Below the pieces are notes generated by a model. That model saw nothing but the letters and a program-made list of their open reading frames with translations, did not search any database and had not been told where the DNA came from. The position numbers were made by a program, and so were the translations under genes. From contig NZ_CP080767.1 in the NCBI RefSeq assembly GCF_019602855.1, positions 3,720,001 to 3,784,000 of the forward strand: DNA of 64,000 nt. Direction: 5' to 3'. The stretch is from Cupriavidus pinatubonensis. GTDB taxonomy: Bacteria > Pseudomonadota > Gammaproteobacteria > Burkholderiales > Burkholderiaceae. Shown here one piece after another: positions 52,258 through 60,965 of the stretch (its first letter is position 1; each line of letters opens with the position of its first letter).

Positions 52258-52764
52258 TTAGCCCAGCGCCTTGGGGGCCGGGGACAGGCCGCGGTGCCAG
52301 AGCCCGCTGGCATGCCGGACAAAGCCGGACGGCCCGGAAGGGGTATTGGCAGCCAGCGCAGGCGCCAGCAGGATGTGACGTATACCGTGCGCGCGGCACC
52401 AGTCGGCCAGCGTGGCAAGGCACGCCTCCAGGCAGCCCGATTGCGTACCCACTGCAGCGACGTCGAGCCACCATTCGGTCGCGCAGGCCGTCAGTCCGCC
52501 GAACGCCAGGCTCGGATGCAGGGCCACTGGCAGGCAAGCGGCGAATCCGCCACCCTCGGCATCGGCCAACAGGCATGCCCCCTGCCCGGACTGCGCCAAC
52601 AATCCTTCCAGCACCAGCCGTCGTGCGCGCGCCACGGGTACGGGCAACGGAGCTGCCGCCTGCAGCCAGGCATCCAGTGCGGATGCGTCGGCACTCGTGC
52701 CAAGGCGTACCTGGTACTGCGGGGAAGATTGGGACTGAGGGGAAGAAGCGGGATCGGACGGCAT
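52258..52764 (-). CDS. Hypothetical protein with a GNAT-acetyltransferase-like core
   Basis: About 168 residues from ATG 52764; ATG 52797 is equally possible, and neither has a Shine-Dalgarno site. After a Ser/Gln/Pro-rich N-terminus, the chain shows a pattern like the GNAT fold: a strand GACLLADAEGGGFAACLPVALHP, then WWLDVAAVGTQSGCLEACLATLADWCRAHGIRHILL, where the long helix and following strand match the last part of GNAT domains. No acetyl-CoA P-loop of the classic RxxGxG type is clear. It is 54 bases upstream of the TauE gene in the same direction. Function is unknown. Confidence 0.6.
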   Translation of the reverse strand: MPSDPASSPQSQSSPQYQVRLGTSADASALDAWLQAAAPLPVPVARARRLVLEGLLAQSGQGACLLADAEGGGFAACLPVALHPSLAFGGLTACATEWWLDVAAVGTQSGCLEACLATLADWCRAHGIRHILLAPALAANTPSGPSGFVRHASGLWHRGLSPAPKALG

Positions 52765-52876
52765 GGCAGGCTTGAAAGGCAGCCGGCATTGTCTCATGTG
52801 ACCCGGAGCCCGGTTATGCCGTTGCGGCATCGGTGCCCAGATCTGGTGCGCGTGAGGAAAAGGTCACTCGGGAATG

Positions 52877-52909
52877 AAAAAAGCGTTGCCGAGGATCACC
52901 CGGCAACGC
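52877..52909 (-). terminator. Intrinsic terminator of liv cluster 2
   Basis: GCGTTGCCG (52883-52891) pairs with CGGCAACGC (52901-52909). On the minus strand the stem is followed by six T (52882-52877). It is about 165 bases past the livM stop. On the plus strand it is followed by CCTTTATTTTA, so it could work weakly in that direction too. Confidence 0.85.
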
Positions 52910-53075
52910 CCTTTATTTTATAACGCTGCTACCCGACACCGGGTGCGCGCCTGTCGTCTCCTCGCTTCCGCCTCCATTTAACCTGCGAAAACCGTGTGTG
53001 AAATGTAACGAACCGGTGCAAATGGGACAAGCTAGAAGAAACCCTAGCCCCAATTCCGGGCATGTCGACCAGTGA

Positions 53076-54104
53076 TCACTCCTGCTTGCGGCCGAAGAGC
53101 GCGATCAGCTCGCCCATGATGCCGCGGCGGAAGGTCAGCACGCAGATCACGAAGATCGCGCCGATCACCATGGTCACGGACTCGCCCAGCGAGTTGAACC
53201 ACTGGAAGCCAGTGGCCGAAGCCAGGAACGCACCGATATCGCCGAGCTTGTTCTCCAGCGCCACCACCACGAAGGCGCCGACAATCGGGCCCGACAATGT
53301 GCCGAGGCCGCCGACCAGCGTCATCAGGATCACGGAACCCGACATCGACCAGTGCACGTCGGTCAGCGTCTCGAAGCCGAGTACCAGCGCCTTGATCGAA
53401 CCGGCCAGGCCGGACAGCGCGGCAGACAGCACGAAGGCGGTCAGCTTGAAGCGGTCCACATCGTAGCCGAGCGAAATCGCGCGCGGCTCGTTCTCCTTGA
53501 TCGCCTTGAGAATCTGGCCGAACGGCGAATGCACGGTGCGCACAATGAGCGCGAACGCCGCCACGATGATCACCAGCGCCACGTAGTACAGCGTCAGGTC
53601 GTCCGACAGCGACAGCACGCCGAACAGCTTGCCGCGCGGGATGCCCTGCAGGCCGTCCTCACCGCCCGTGAACGGCGCCTGCAGGCAGATGAAGAACAGC
53701 ATCTGCGCCAGCGCCAGCGTGATCATCGAGAAGTAGATGCCCTGGCGGCGGATGGCCAGCGAGCCGACCACGTAGCCAATCGCCGCGCCGCCGGCAGTAC
53801 CCAGGATCAGGCCGATCTCGGGCGTCACGCCCCAGACCTTCATCGCTTCGCCCGAGATATAGCCCGCGCCGCCGAAGAACGCCGCGTGCCCGAACGACAG
53901 CAGCCCGGTATAGCCGATCAGCAGGTTGAACGCGCACGCGAACAGCGCAAAGCACAACACCTTGAGCACGAACACCGGATAGGCGCCGGCCATCGGCGCT
54001 GCCACCAGCGCGAGCAGCAGCAGTCCGTACAACAGTTTCTTTTGCACGCCCGTGCCCTCTTTTGCCTGTCCGGACTTGATCGTCACAGTGGATTCTGCAC
54101 GCAT
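53076..54104 (-). CDS. livM: LivM-type ABC transporter permease (cluster 2)
   Basis: This 342-residue inner-membrane permease has about ten hydrophobic segments. Family marks are ALFACAFNLLIGYTGLLSFGHAAFFGGAGYISG, the short loop RRQGIYFSMITLALAQ, and GGLGTLSGPIVGAFVVVALEN. ATG 54104 shares one base with the livH stop (TGATG), so translation is coupled. It is the last gene of the cluster-2 operon. Confidence 0.95.
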   Translation of the reverse strand: MRAESTVTIKSGQAKEGTGVQKKLLYGLLLLALVAAPMAGAYPVFVLKVLCFALFACAFNLLIGYTGLLSFGHAAFFGGAGYISGEAMKVWGVTPEIGLILGTAGGAAIGYVVGSLAIRRQGIYFSMITLALAQMLFFICLQAPFTGGEDGLQGIPRGKLFGVLSLSDDLTLYYVALVIIVAAFALIVRTVHSPFGQILKAIKENEPRAISLGYDVDRFKLTAFVLSAALSGLAGSIKALVLGFETLTDVHWSMSGSVILMTLVGGLGTLSGPIVGAFVVVALENKLGDIGAFLASATGFQWFNSLGESVTMVIGAIFVICVLTFRRGIMGELIALFGRKQE

Positions 54105-54994
54105 CACTTCTCCCTCCCGAACAGTCCGGCCGGACGCAGCAGCAGCACGATCACCATGATGAAGAACACGACGGTCGACGATGCTTCAGGATAGAACACC
54201 TTGGTCAGCCCTTCGATCACGCCGAGGCCCAGGCCGGTCAGGATCGAACCCATGATCGACCCCATGCCGCCGATCACTACCACCGCGAACACGATGATGA
54301 TCAGGTTCTGCCCCATCAGCGGCGAAATCTGGATCACCGGCGCCGCGAGCACCCCCGCAAACGCCGCCAGCGCCACGCCGAAGCCGTAGGTCAGCGTCAC
54401 CATCAGCGGCACGTTGACGCCGAAGGCTTCCACCATCTTCGGGTTCTCGGTACCGGCGCGCAGGTAGGCGCCGAGCTTGGTCTTCTCGATCACGTACCAT
54501 GTGGCAAAGCACACCACCAGCGACGCCACCACGACCCACGCGCGATAGTTCGGCAGGATCATGAAGCCAAGGTCGGTCGCGCCCTGCAGCGCATCCGGCG
54601 TCTGGTACGGCAGGCCCGATACGCCGTAGATCGAGCGGAAGATCCCTTCGATCACCAGCGTGATGCCGAGCGTGAGCAGCAGGCCGTAGATATGGTCGAG
54701 CTTGTAGATCCAGCGCAGCATGGTCTTTTCGATGACCACGCCTATCACCGCCACAGCGAGCGGTGCCAGGATCAGCATGACCCAGTAGTTGAGCCCCGCG
54801 TACTCCATGCCCATCCAGGCCAGCACGGCCCCGAGCATGAACAGCGCGCCGTGCGCGAAATTGATGACGTTGAGCAGGCCGAAGATCACCGCCAGGCCCA
54901 GGCTCAGCATCGCATAGAAGGCGCCATTGACGAGGCCCAGCAGCAGCTGGGACAGCATGGCGGGAAGAGGAATTCCGAAGATGTCCATAGGCAT
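54104..54994 (-). CDS. livH: LivH-type ABC transporter permease (cluster 2)
   Basis: This 296-residue permease has the classic LivH form: LLGLVNGAFYAMLSLGLAVIFGLLNVINFAHGALFMLGA at the N-terminus, then GAYLRAGTENPKMVEAFGVNV and VVVIGGMGSIMGSILTGLGLGVIEGL. ATG 54994 or 54988 (two codons later) may be the start. It follows the binding-protein gene by 97 bases with a hairpin between, and overlaps livM by one base. Confidence 0.95.
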   Translation of the reverse strand: MPMDIFGIPLPAMLSQLLLGLVNGAFYAMLSLGLAVIFGLLNVINFAHGALFMLGAVLAWMGMEYAGLNYWVMLILAPLAVAVIGVVIEKTMLRWIYKLDHIYGLLLTLGITLVIEGIFRSIYGVSGLPYQTPDALQGATDLGFMILPNYRAWVVVASLVVCFATWYVIEKTKLGAYLRAGTENPKMVEAFGVNVPLMVTLTYGFGVALAAFAGVLAAPVIQISPLMGQNLIIIVFAVVVIGGMGSIMGSILTGLGLGVIEGLTKVFYPEASSTVVFFIMVIVLLLRPAGLFGREK

Positions 54995-55010
54995 CCGTTG
55001 CTGGTGGTAT

Positions 55011-55049
55011 CTCCCCTCTCCCGCTAGCGGAAGAAGCGGGAAAGGGGAG
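55011..55049 (-). other. Hairpin between binding protein and livH (cluster 2)
   Basis: Bases 55011-55024 pair with 55036-55049 (13 of 14, 11-base loop). It has no T-run. A stem here would protect the 3' end of the upstream binding-protein message, and so raise its level over the permeases. Confidence 0.55.
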
Positions 55050-55091
55050 CAAACCGGCGGGCTCGCGGATTGCCCGAGCCTGCCTGCTTCC

Positions 55092-56300
55092 TTACTTCTT
55101 CATCATCGAGCACTTCGACTCGGCGACCGTCGTAAAGGCCTGGTCACCCGGGATCGTCGCCACGATCTTCAGGTAGTCCCACGGCTTCTTCGACTCGGCC
55201 GGCGACTTCACCTGCATCAGGTACATGTCGTGGATGCCGCGGCCATCCTGGCGGATATAGCCCTTGGTGTAGAAGTCGTTGATTTTTGTCTTCTTCAGCT
55301 CGGCCATGACCTTGTCCGGATCATCCGTCTTGGCGGCGGCCACGGCCTTCAGGTAGGTGCTGACGGCGGAATAGTCGGCGGCCTGCAGGCTGCTCGGCAT
55401 CTTCTTCATCTTGCTGAAGTACCGGTTCGCGAACTTGCGCGTGTCGTCGTTCATGTCCCAGTACCAGCTGTCGGTCATCAGCAGGCCTTCGGTGTTCTTC
55501 AGGCCCAGGCTGTGGATGTCGTTGATGAACATCAGCAGGCCGGCGATCTTCATCGTCTTGGTGATGCCGAATTCCTTGGCCGCCTTGATCGAATTGATGG
55601 TGTCGCCACCGGCATTGGCCAGCCCAAGGATCTGCGCCTTGGACGCCTGCGCCTGCAGCAGGAACGACGAGAAGTCAGACGCCGACAGCGGGTGGCGCAC
55701 CGACCCCAGCACCGTGCCGCCGTTGGCCTTCACCACCGCCGCGGTATCGCTTTCGAGCGAGTGGCCGAACGCATAGTCGGCGGTCAGGAAGAACCACGAC
55801 TTGCCACCCTGCTTCACGACCGCGCTGCCGGTGCCCTTGGCAAGCGCCACGGTGTCATACGCGTAGTGCACCGTGTACGGCGAGCACTCTTCGTTGGTCA
55901 GGCGGGCCGTACCCGCGCCGTTGTTGATGTAGACGCGCTTCTTCTCCGCGGCCACCTTGTTCATGGCCAGCGCGGTACCGGAGTTGGTACCGCCGATCAG
56001 CACGTCCAGGCCCTGTTGGTCCATCCATTCGCGCGCCTTCGACGCGGCGATGTCGGCCTTGTTCTGGTGGTCGGCCGTGACCAGTTCGATTGGCTTGCCG
56101 AGCACTTTGCCGCCCGCATCCTCGATGGCCATCTTGATGGCCTCGACGCCGCCTTGCCCGTCGATATCGGCGTACAGGCCCGACAGGTCGGTGATGAAGC
56201 CGATCTTGACGGTGTCGCCCGATACCTGCGCGGCGGCGTTGAACGAAACAGCACCCATGACGATGGCCGCCATCGCGGCCGCGAGCCGAGTCTTCTTCAT
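55092..56300 (-). CDS. Branched-chain-type ABC transporter substrate-binding protein (cluster 2)
   Basis: This 402-residue protein has a signal peptide MKKTRLAAAMAAIVMGAVSFNAAAQ, then a mature domain VSGDTVKIGFITDLSGLYADIDGQGGVEAIKMAIEDAGG. ATG 56300 has CAGGAGACAACGC upstream. The ligand loop LIGGTNSGTALAMNKVAAEKKR differs from LivJ, and the C-terminus ends in ESKCSMMKK with two or three Cys in all. By family this subgroup is annotated for amino acids, but often binds other small acids. It sits in the middle of the operon, after the two ATPase genes. Confidence 0.94.
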   Translation of the reverse strand: MKKTRLAAAMAAIVMGAVSFNAAAQVSGDTVKIGFITDLSGLYADIDGQGGVEAIKMAIEDAGGKVLGKPIELVTADHQNKADIAASKAREWMDQQGLDVLIGGTNSGTALAMNKVAAEKKRVYINNGAGTARLTNEECSPYTVHYAYDTVALAKGTGSAVVKQGGKSWFFLTADYAFGHSLESDTAAVVKANGGTVLGSVRHPLSASDFSSFLLQAQASKAQILGLANAGGDTINSIKAAKEFGITKTMKIAGLLMFINDIHSLGLKNTEGLLMTDSWYWDMNDDTRKFANRYFSKMKKMPSSLQAADYSAVSTYLKAVAAAKTDDPDKVMAELKKTKINDFYTKGYIRQDGRGIHDMYLMQVKSPAESKKPWDYLKIVATIPGDQAFTTVAESKCSMMKK

Positions 56301-56388
56301 TGCGTTGTCTCCTGTGTTGTAGCGCCAGCGCGCCACCCGTTCCTGCCAAATAACCGATCTGGCGATCCGTGCGAAGCGGATACGCGGA

Positions 56389-57114
56389 TCAGACCCCCAG
56401 CAATTCATTGAGCACCGGCATCTTGGCCTGCAGCTCGCTGGCCGCGAAGCGCTCGACGATGCCGCCGTGCTCCATCACATAAAAGCGGTCCGCCAGCGGC
56501 GCGGCGAAGCGGAAGTTCTGCTCCACCATCACCACCGTGTAGCCCTTCTTCTTGAGCATCAGGATCATGCGCGCGAGCGCCTGCACGATCACCGGCGCAA
56601 GGCCCTCCGAGATCTCGTCGAGCAGCAGCAGGTTCGCGCCGGTGCGCAGGATGCGCCCTACCGCCAGCATCTGCTGTTCGCCGCCCGACAGACGCGTGCC
56701 CTGGCTCTGGCGGCGCTCCTTCAGGTTCGGGAACATGTCGTAGATCTCGGCTTCGCTCATGCCCTTGCTGCTGTCTGCGCCCTTGAGCACCGGTGGCAGC
56801 ATCAGGTTCTCTTCACATGACAGGCTCGAGAAGATCGCCCGCTCTTCCGGACAGTAGCCAATGCCGTAGTGCGCGATCTTGTGCGTGGGCAGGCCGATGG
56901 TCTCGTGGCCGTTGACCTTGATCGAGCCCTTGCGCGCGCCAGTGAGGCCCATGATCGCGCGCAGCGTCGTGGTGCGGCCCGCGCCATTGCGGCCCAGCAG
57001 CGTGACCACCTCGCCGCGGTTCACGGTCAGGTCCACGCCGTGCAGGATGTGCGATTCGCCGTACCAGGCGTGCAGGTCCTTGATTTCAAGCGCGGGTACG
57101 TTGGATGTCGTCAT
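56389..57114 (-). CDS. livF: LivF-type ABC transporter ATP-binding protein with Arg in Walker A (cluster 2)
   Basis: This 241-residue ATPase is complete (ABC signature LSGGEQQMLAVGRIL, Walker B LLLLDEISEGLAP, H-loop VVMVEQNFRFA), but the Walker A reads GRNGAGRTTT: the normally invariant Lys is Arg47. The codon is CGC, so it is not a one-base misread of AAG or AAA. This form recurs, by recall, in related betaproteobacterial LivF proteins, so it may be a tolerated subfamily variant; an effect on ATP hydrolysis is possible. It follows livG by 13 bases. Confidence 0.94.
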   Translation of the reverse strand: MTTSNVPALEIKDLHAWYGESHILHGVDLTVNRGEVVTLLGRNGAGRTTTLRAIMGLTGARKGSIKVNGHETIGLPTHKIAHYGIGYCPEERAIFSSLSCEENLMLPPVLKGADSSKGMSEAEIYDMFPNLKERRQSQGTRLSGGEQQMLAVGRILRTGANLLLLDEISEGLAPVIVQALARMILMLKKKGYTVVMVEQNFRFAAPLADRFYVMEHGGIVERFAASELQAKMPVLNELLGV

Positions 57115-57127
57115 GTCGATGGCCTCC

Positions 57128-57904
57128 TCAGTGCGCGCCCTGCAACTCGGCGTCCGCGGTGCCCATGTAAGCCTCCATCACACGCGGATCCTTCGAGACT
57201 TCCGCGTACGGACCTTCGGCGAGAATCGCGCCACGCTGCAGCACCGTGATCTTGTCGGCGATCGACGACACCACGTTCATGTTGTGCTCGACCATCAGGA
57301 TCGTGCGGCCCGCCGACACCTTCTTGATGAGCTGCGTGACACGATCGACGTCTTCGTGGCCCATGCCCTGCGTCGGCTCATCGAGCAGCATCAGCTCGGG
57401 CTCCATCGCAAGCGTGGTGGCGATTTCCAGCGCGCGCTTGCGCCCGTACGGCAGGTTCACCGTGACGGTCTGCGCGAACTCGGTCAGGCCGACCTGGTCG
57501 AGCAACTCCATCGCGCGGCTGTTGAGCACGTCGAGCGAACGCTCGCTGCGCCAGAACTGGTACGCGGTGCCAAGCTGGCGCTGCAGGCCGATGCGCACGT
57601 TCTCCATCACCGTCAGATGCGGGAACACGGCCGAGATCTGGAACGAACGGATCACGCCGCGGCGCGCGATCTGCGCGGGCTTTTCACGTGTGATGTCGAT
57701 GCCGTTGAAGAGGATGGTGCCGGTGGTCGGCTCCAGGAACTTGGTGAGCAGGTTGAAGCAGGTGGTCTTGCCGGCACCGTTGGGTCCGATCAGCGCATGG
57801 ATCGAGCCGCGGCGCACGCGCAGATTGACGTCGCTCACGGCCGTGAAACCCTTGAATTCCTTCGTCAGGTTTCGCGTTTCCAGGATGGTTTCCTGTGAAT
57901 TCAT
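57128..57904 (-). CDS. livG: LivG-type ABC transporter ATP-binding protein (cluster 2)
   Basis: This 258-residue protein has Walker A GPNGAGKTT with Lys46, FQISAVFPHLTVMENV, Walker B LMLLDEPTQGMG and H-loop MVEHNMNVV. The ABC signature is LPYGRKRALEIA rather than LSYGQQR. ATG 57904 has GGAGAC seven bases upstream; the open frame further upstream lacks family similarity. It is the first gene of the cluster-2 operon (livG-livF-binding protein-livH-livM), so the ATPases come before the receptor, an order unlike cluster 1. Confidence 0.94.
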   Translation of the reverse strand: MNSQETILETRNLTKEFKGFTAVSDVNLRVRRGSIHALIGPNGAGKTTCFNLLTKFLEPTTGTILFNGIDITREKPAQIARRGVIRSFQISAVFPHLTVMENVRIGLQRQLGTAYQFWRSERSLDVLNSRAMELLDQVGLTEFAQTVTVNLPYGRKRALEIATTLAMEPELMLLDEPTQGMGHEDVDRVTQLIKKVSAGRTILMVEHNMNVVSSIADKITVLQRGAILAEGPYAEVSKDPRVMEAYMGTADAELQGAH

Positions 57905-58221
57905 AGTCTCCTGCCCGCCCTGTTGCTGAACTGCCGGCTTGTGCCCGGCACCACTGACAATCGGTTCGAACTCGGCGTTTCGCCGTTGGGTCGCTTTAGT
58001 GTTTTTTTCCGCGGTGCGACTACCGCTGTTGCTGTTGATGCCCCGTGCCATGTGCCGGGTGGTGCACCAACCGCAGGCGTCTATTGTGTGCGCCTGTTGC
58101 ATCGCAAAACATCGGGGTTTGCACTATAAGACATGAACCATGTGTCAGGTTTTTGACGCGCTGCATCAAGGACTTGCGGGCGATTGGCGCCCCGCCCTGC
58201 CCTTTCCGCGTGCGCGCCATG
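57905..58221. other. Promoter region between the GMC gene and liv cluster 2
   Basis: These 317 bases hold no gene. It must hold the liv cluster 2 promoter (minus strand) and the 3' end of the GMC oxidoreductase transcript. A GC-rich imperfect hairpin at about 58174-58194 could end the GMC message, but has no T-run. No operator-like palindrome was found. Confidence 0.45.
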
Positions 58222-59841
58222 TCATGCAGCGAGTTGCTGGCGGCGGTCCTCGCGCAGCATGTCGCTCGCCCGCTCGGCAATCATGATGGTCGGCGAATTG
58301 GTGTTGCCCGATGTAATCAGCGGCATGACCGAGGCATCGACCACGCGCAGTCCCTCGATCCCATGTACGCGCAGACGGTGATCCACGACGGCAAGCGGAT
58401 CGTCCGTGCGGCCCATGCGGCATGTGCCGACCGGATGGAAGATCGTGGTGCCGATATTGCCCGCGGCCTCGGCCAGCGCTTCGTCCGTCTCGAAGCCAGG
58501 GCCGGGCAACCACTCCTCCGGGCGATACGGCGCCAGTGCGGGCGACGCCACGATGCGACGCGTGAGCCGCAACGAATCGGCTGCAACCTTGCGGTCCTCG
58601 TCCGTCGACAGATAGTTGGGCGCGATCACCGGCGCCTGCCGGAAATCAGCGCTATCGATATGGACGCTGCCGCGCGAGGTCGGGCGCAGGTTGCAGACGC
58701 TGGCCGTGAATGCGTTGAACGCGTGCAGCGGCTCGCCGAACTTGTCGAGCGACAGCGGTTGAACGTGGTACTCCAGGTTTGGCCGCGCCTGCGACGCATC
58801 CGAGCGCGCGAACGCGCCAAGTTGCGATGGCGCCATGCTCATCGGCCCGCTCTGGTTGAATGCGTATTCCAGCCCGATGCCGAGCTTGCCCCACCAACTC
58901 GCCACGCGCGTATTCAGCGTGCGCACACCATTGACCTTGACCACGGTGCGCAACTGCAGGTGGTCCTGCAGGTTCTCGCCCACGCCCGGCAATGCATGCC
59001 GCACCTGAATACCCAGGGCCTGCAGGCGCTCGCCCTGCCCGATGCCTGACAACTCGAGCAATTGCGGCGTGTTGACTGCGCCCGCGGCCAGGATCACTTC
59101 GTGCCGCGCCGCCGCGCTGTGCGCCTGCCCGCCACCGACGTAGCTCACACCCGTGCAGCGTCGCCCTTCGAAAGTCAGCGCACTGACTTGCGCCCCCGTC
59201 ACGATAGTCAGATTCGGCCGGTCCGCCGCACGCCGCAGGAAAGCCTTGGACGTATTCCAGCGGATGCCGCGGCGCTGGTTGACCTCGAAATACCCCACGC
59301 CGAAGTTGTCGCCACGGTTGAAGTCGTCGGTGCGCGGAATGCCGGCCTGCTCGGCGGCGTCGATAAAGCGTTCAAGGATGTCCCAGCGCAGGCGCTGCGC
59401 TTCCACACGCCATTCGCCGCCGGCGCCATGGAATTCGCTGGGGCCGCGATGGTGGTCCTCGCTGCGCTTGAACAGTGGCAGCACGTTGTCCCAGCGCCAG
59501 CCGTCGTCGCCGCTCAGGCGTGCCCAGTCGTCATAGTCCTCGCGCTGACCGCGCATATAGATCATGCCGTTGATCGACGACGAGCCCCCGAGCACACGTC
59601 CGCGCGGATAACCGAGCGAACGGCCGTTGAGCCCCTTCTCCGCAACCGTGCGATACAGCCAGTCCGTGCGCGGATTGCCGATGCAATAGAGATAGCCGAC
59701 CGGAATATGGATCCAGTGATAATCGTCCTTGCCGCCCGCCTCGAGCAGCAGCACATTGACATCCGCGTCCTGCGTGAGGCGGTTGGCCAGCACGCAGCCG
59801 GCCGAGCCGGCGCCCACGATGATGTAGTCGAAGGTCTCCAT
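58222..59841 (-). CDS. GMC-family FAD oxidoreductase (choline/alcohol dehydrogenase-like)
   Basis: This 539-residue protein has FAD-binding motif VGAGSAGCVLANRL at the N-terminus (GAGSAG at residues 10-15), the GMC signatures YPRGRVLGGSSSINGMIYMRG and AAGAVNTPQLLELSGIG, and the C-terminal active-site His region IFHPVGTCRMG and SGNTNSPTIMIAERASD. By family it oxidises an alcohol to an aldehyde. It is annotated as choline dehydrogenase in many genomes, but no betaine genes are beside it, so the substrate is open. It is divergent from a LysR regulator with a shared operator palindrome, so control by that regulator is likely. Confidence 0.93.
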   Translation of the reverse strand: METFDYIIVGAGSAGCVLANRLTQDADVNVLLLEAGGKDDYHWIHIPVGYLYCIGNPRTDWLYRTVAEKGLNGRSLGYPRGRVLGGSSSINGMIYMRGQREDYDDWARLSGDDGWRWDNVLPLFKRSEDHHRGPSEFHGAGGEWRVEAQRLRWDILERFIDAAEQAGIPRTDDFNRGDNFGVGYFEVNQRRGIRWNTSKAFLRRAADRPNLTIVTGAQVSALTFEGRRCTGVSYVGGGQAHSAAARHEVILAAGAVNTPQLLELSGIGQGERLQALGIQVRHALPGVGENLQDHLQLRTVVKVNGVRTLNTRVASWWGKLGIGLEYAFNQSGPMSMAPSQLGAFARSDASQARPNLEYHVQPLSLDKFGEPLHAFNAFTASVCNLRPTSRGSVHIDSADFRQAPVIAPNYLSTDEDRKVAADSLRLTRRIVASPALAPYRPEEWLPGPGFETDEALAEAAGNIGTTIFHPVGTCRMGRTDDPLAVVDHRLRVHGIEGLRVVDASVMPLITSGNTNSPTIMIAERASDMLREDRRQQLAA

Positions 59842-60026
59842 ACGAGTCGTCTCGTCTCCGTGCTTGTTCTTGTTATGTCGGTGTCTGGCAGGGCAAATGC
59901 GCGTCCCGGAGGACGACCATCTTTGCGTTCAGTGAAGATGCGGCACGCGCTTCCTGACATGCAGCTGCCCCGTGACCGCAAGATTGGCGCAGTTGCACGG
60001 GCCCGTCCAATGATTTATCGTCAATC

Positions 60027-60052
60027 GCAATATAAGCCGCGCAAAATATTGC
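60027..60052. promoter_or_regulatory. LysR operator candidate between the GMC gene and lysR
   Basis: GCAATAT (60027-60033) and ATATTGC (60046-60052) are perfect complements with a 12-base gap, close to the T-N11-A LysR box. It is centred 38 bases upstream of the lysR start in the divergent promoter region. Confidence 0.7.
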
Positions 60053-60077
60053 AGCGCACACTGAAGCGCCCCGGACC

Positions 60078-60965
60078 TTGGATCTCCATCACCTGCGCGC
60101 CTTCGTCGCCGTCGCGCGCGAAGGCAATCTGACCCGCGCCGCCCAGCGCCTGCACCTCACGCAGCCGGCCGTGAGCCTGCAGCTCAAGGCGCTGCAATCG
60201 GCATGGCGCGTCCGCGTGTTCGAACGCACCGCCACTGGCCTCACGCTGACCGCCGATGGCGCCGCCCTGTTGCCGCTCGCCGAGCGCATTCTCGACAGCG
60301 TCGGCGACCTGCAGCACACCGTCGATGCAATGCACACCACCGTGCGGGGCAAGCTTGCGATCGGCACCATCCTCGACCCGGAATTCACGCGTCTCGGCGT
60401 CATGCTGCGCACGCTGGTCGAGCGCCATCCGCAGATCGGCACGGAGTTGCGCCACGGCATGTCGGGCTGGGTGCTGCAGCAGATACGCAGCGGCGCGCTC
60501 GATGTGGGCTTCTACCTCGGGCAGCTGCCGGATGCCGGCTTCCATGCGCTGGCATTGACGCCGTTCTCGTATTACGTGGTCGCGCCTAAGGGCTGGAAGG
60601 AGCGCACCGCGCTGCGCTCGTGGGCGCAGCTCGCGACGCTGCCGTGGATCTGGACGCCGTCCGAATCCGCGCACAACCGGCTGCTGTCGGCGCGCTTTGC
60701 CGAAGCGGGCGTCGACGCGGCCAGCGTGCACAAGGTCGCGCATGTGGACCAGGAAGCATCGATGCTGGACCTGGTGCGCTCGGGTGTCGGCCTGTCGCTG
60801 GTGCGCGACTCGATCGCGCTGCGCGAATCGCACGCGCATGGCCTCGTGGTGGTGGAAGGCATGTCCGTGCAGACGGAACTGATGCTTGTCGCGCTGGCCA
60901 GCCGACGTGAAGATCCCGTCGTCAGCGCAGTGTTCGGCGTCGCTGAGTCCGTTTTTCGAACCTAG
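60078..60965 (+). CDS. LysR-type transcriptional regulator
   Basis: This 295-residue protein has the HTH MDLHHLRAFVAVAREGNLTRAAQRLHLTQPAVSLQLKALQ and the effector domain from about residue 90 (GKLAIGTILDPEFTRLGVMLRTLVERHPQIGTELRHG). It starts with TTG at 60078; no ATG lies before the HTH. The segment after the HTH reads SAWRVRVFERTATG where LGVRLFER is usual. It is divergent from the GMC gene, and its 3' end overlaps the lipase-like gene by 4 bases (convergent). It probably controls the GMC gene and itself. Confidence 0.92.
   Translation: MDLHHLRAFVAVAREGNLTRAAQRLHLTQPAVSLQLKALQSAWRVRVFERTATGLTLTADGAALLPLAERILDSVGDLQHTVDAMHTTVRGKLAIGTILDPEFTRLGVMLRTLVERHPQIGTELRHGMSGWVLQQIRSGALDVGFYLGQLPDAGFHALALTPFSYYVVAPKGWKERTALRSWAQLATLPWIWTPSESAHNRLLSARFAEAGVDAASVHKVAHVDQEASMLDLVRSGVGLSLVRDSIALRESHAHGLVVVEGMSVQTELMLVALASRREDPVVSAVFGVAESVFRT

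Noticed and set aside
57679-57694. TTTTCACGTGTGATG in livG as a further parS
   Set aside because: The palindrome breaks after the central CACGTG, so it is too far from the consensus.
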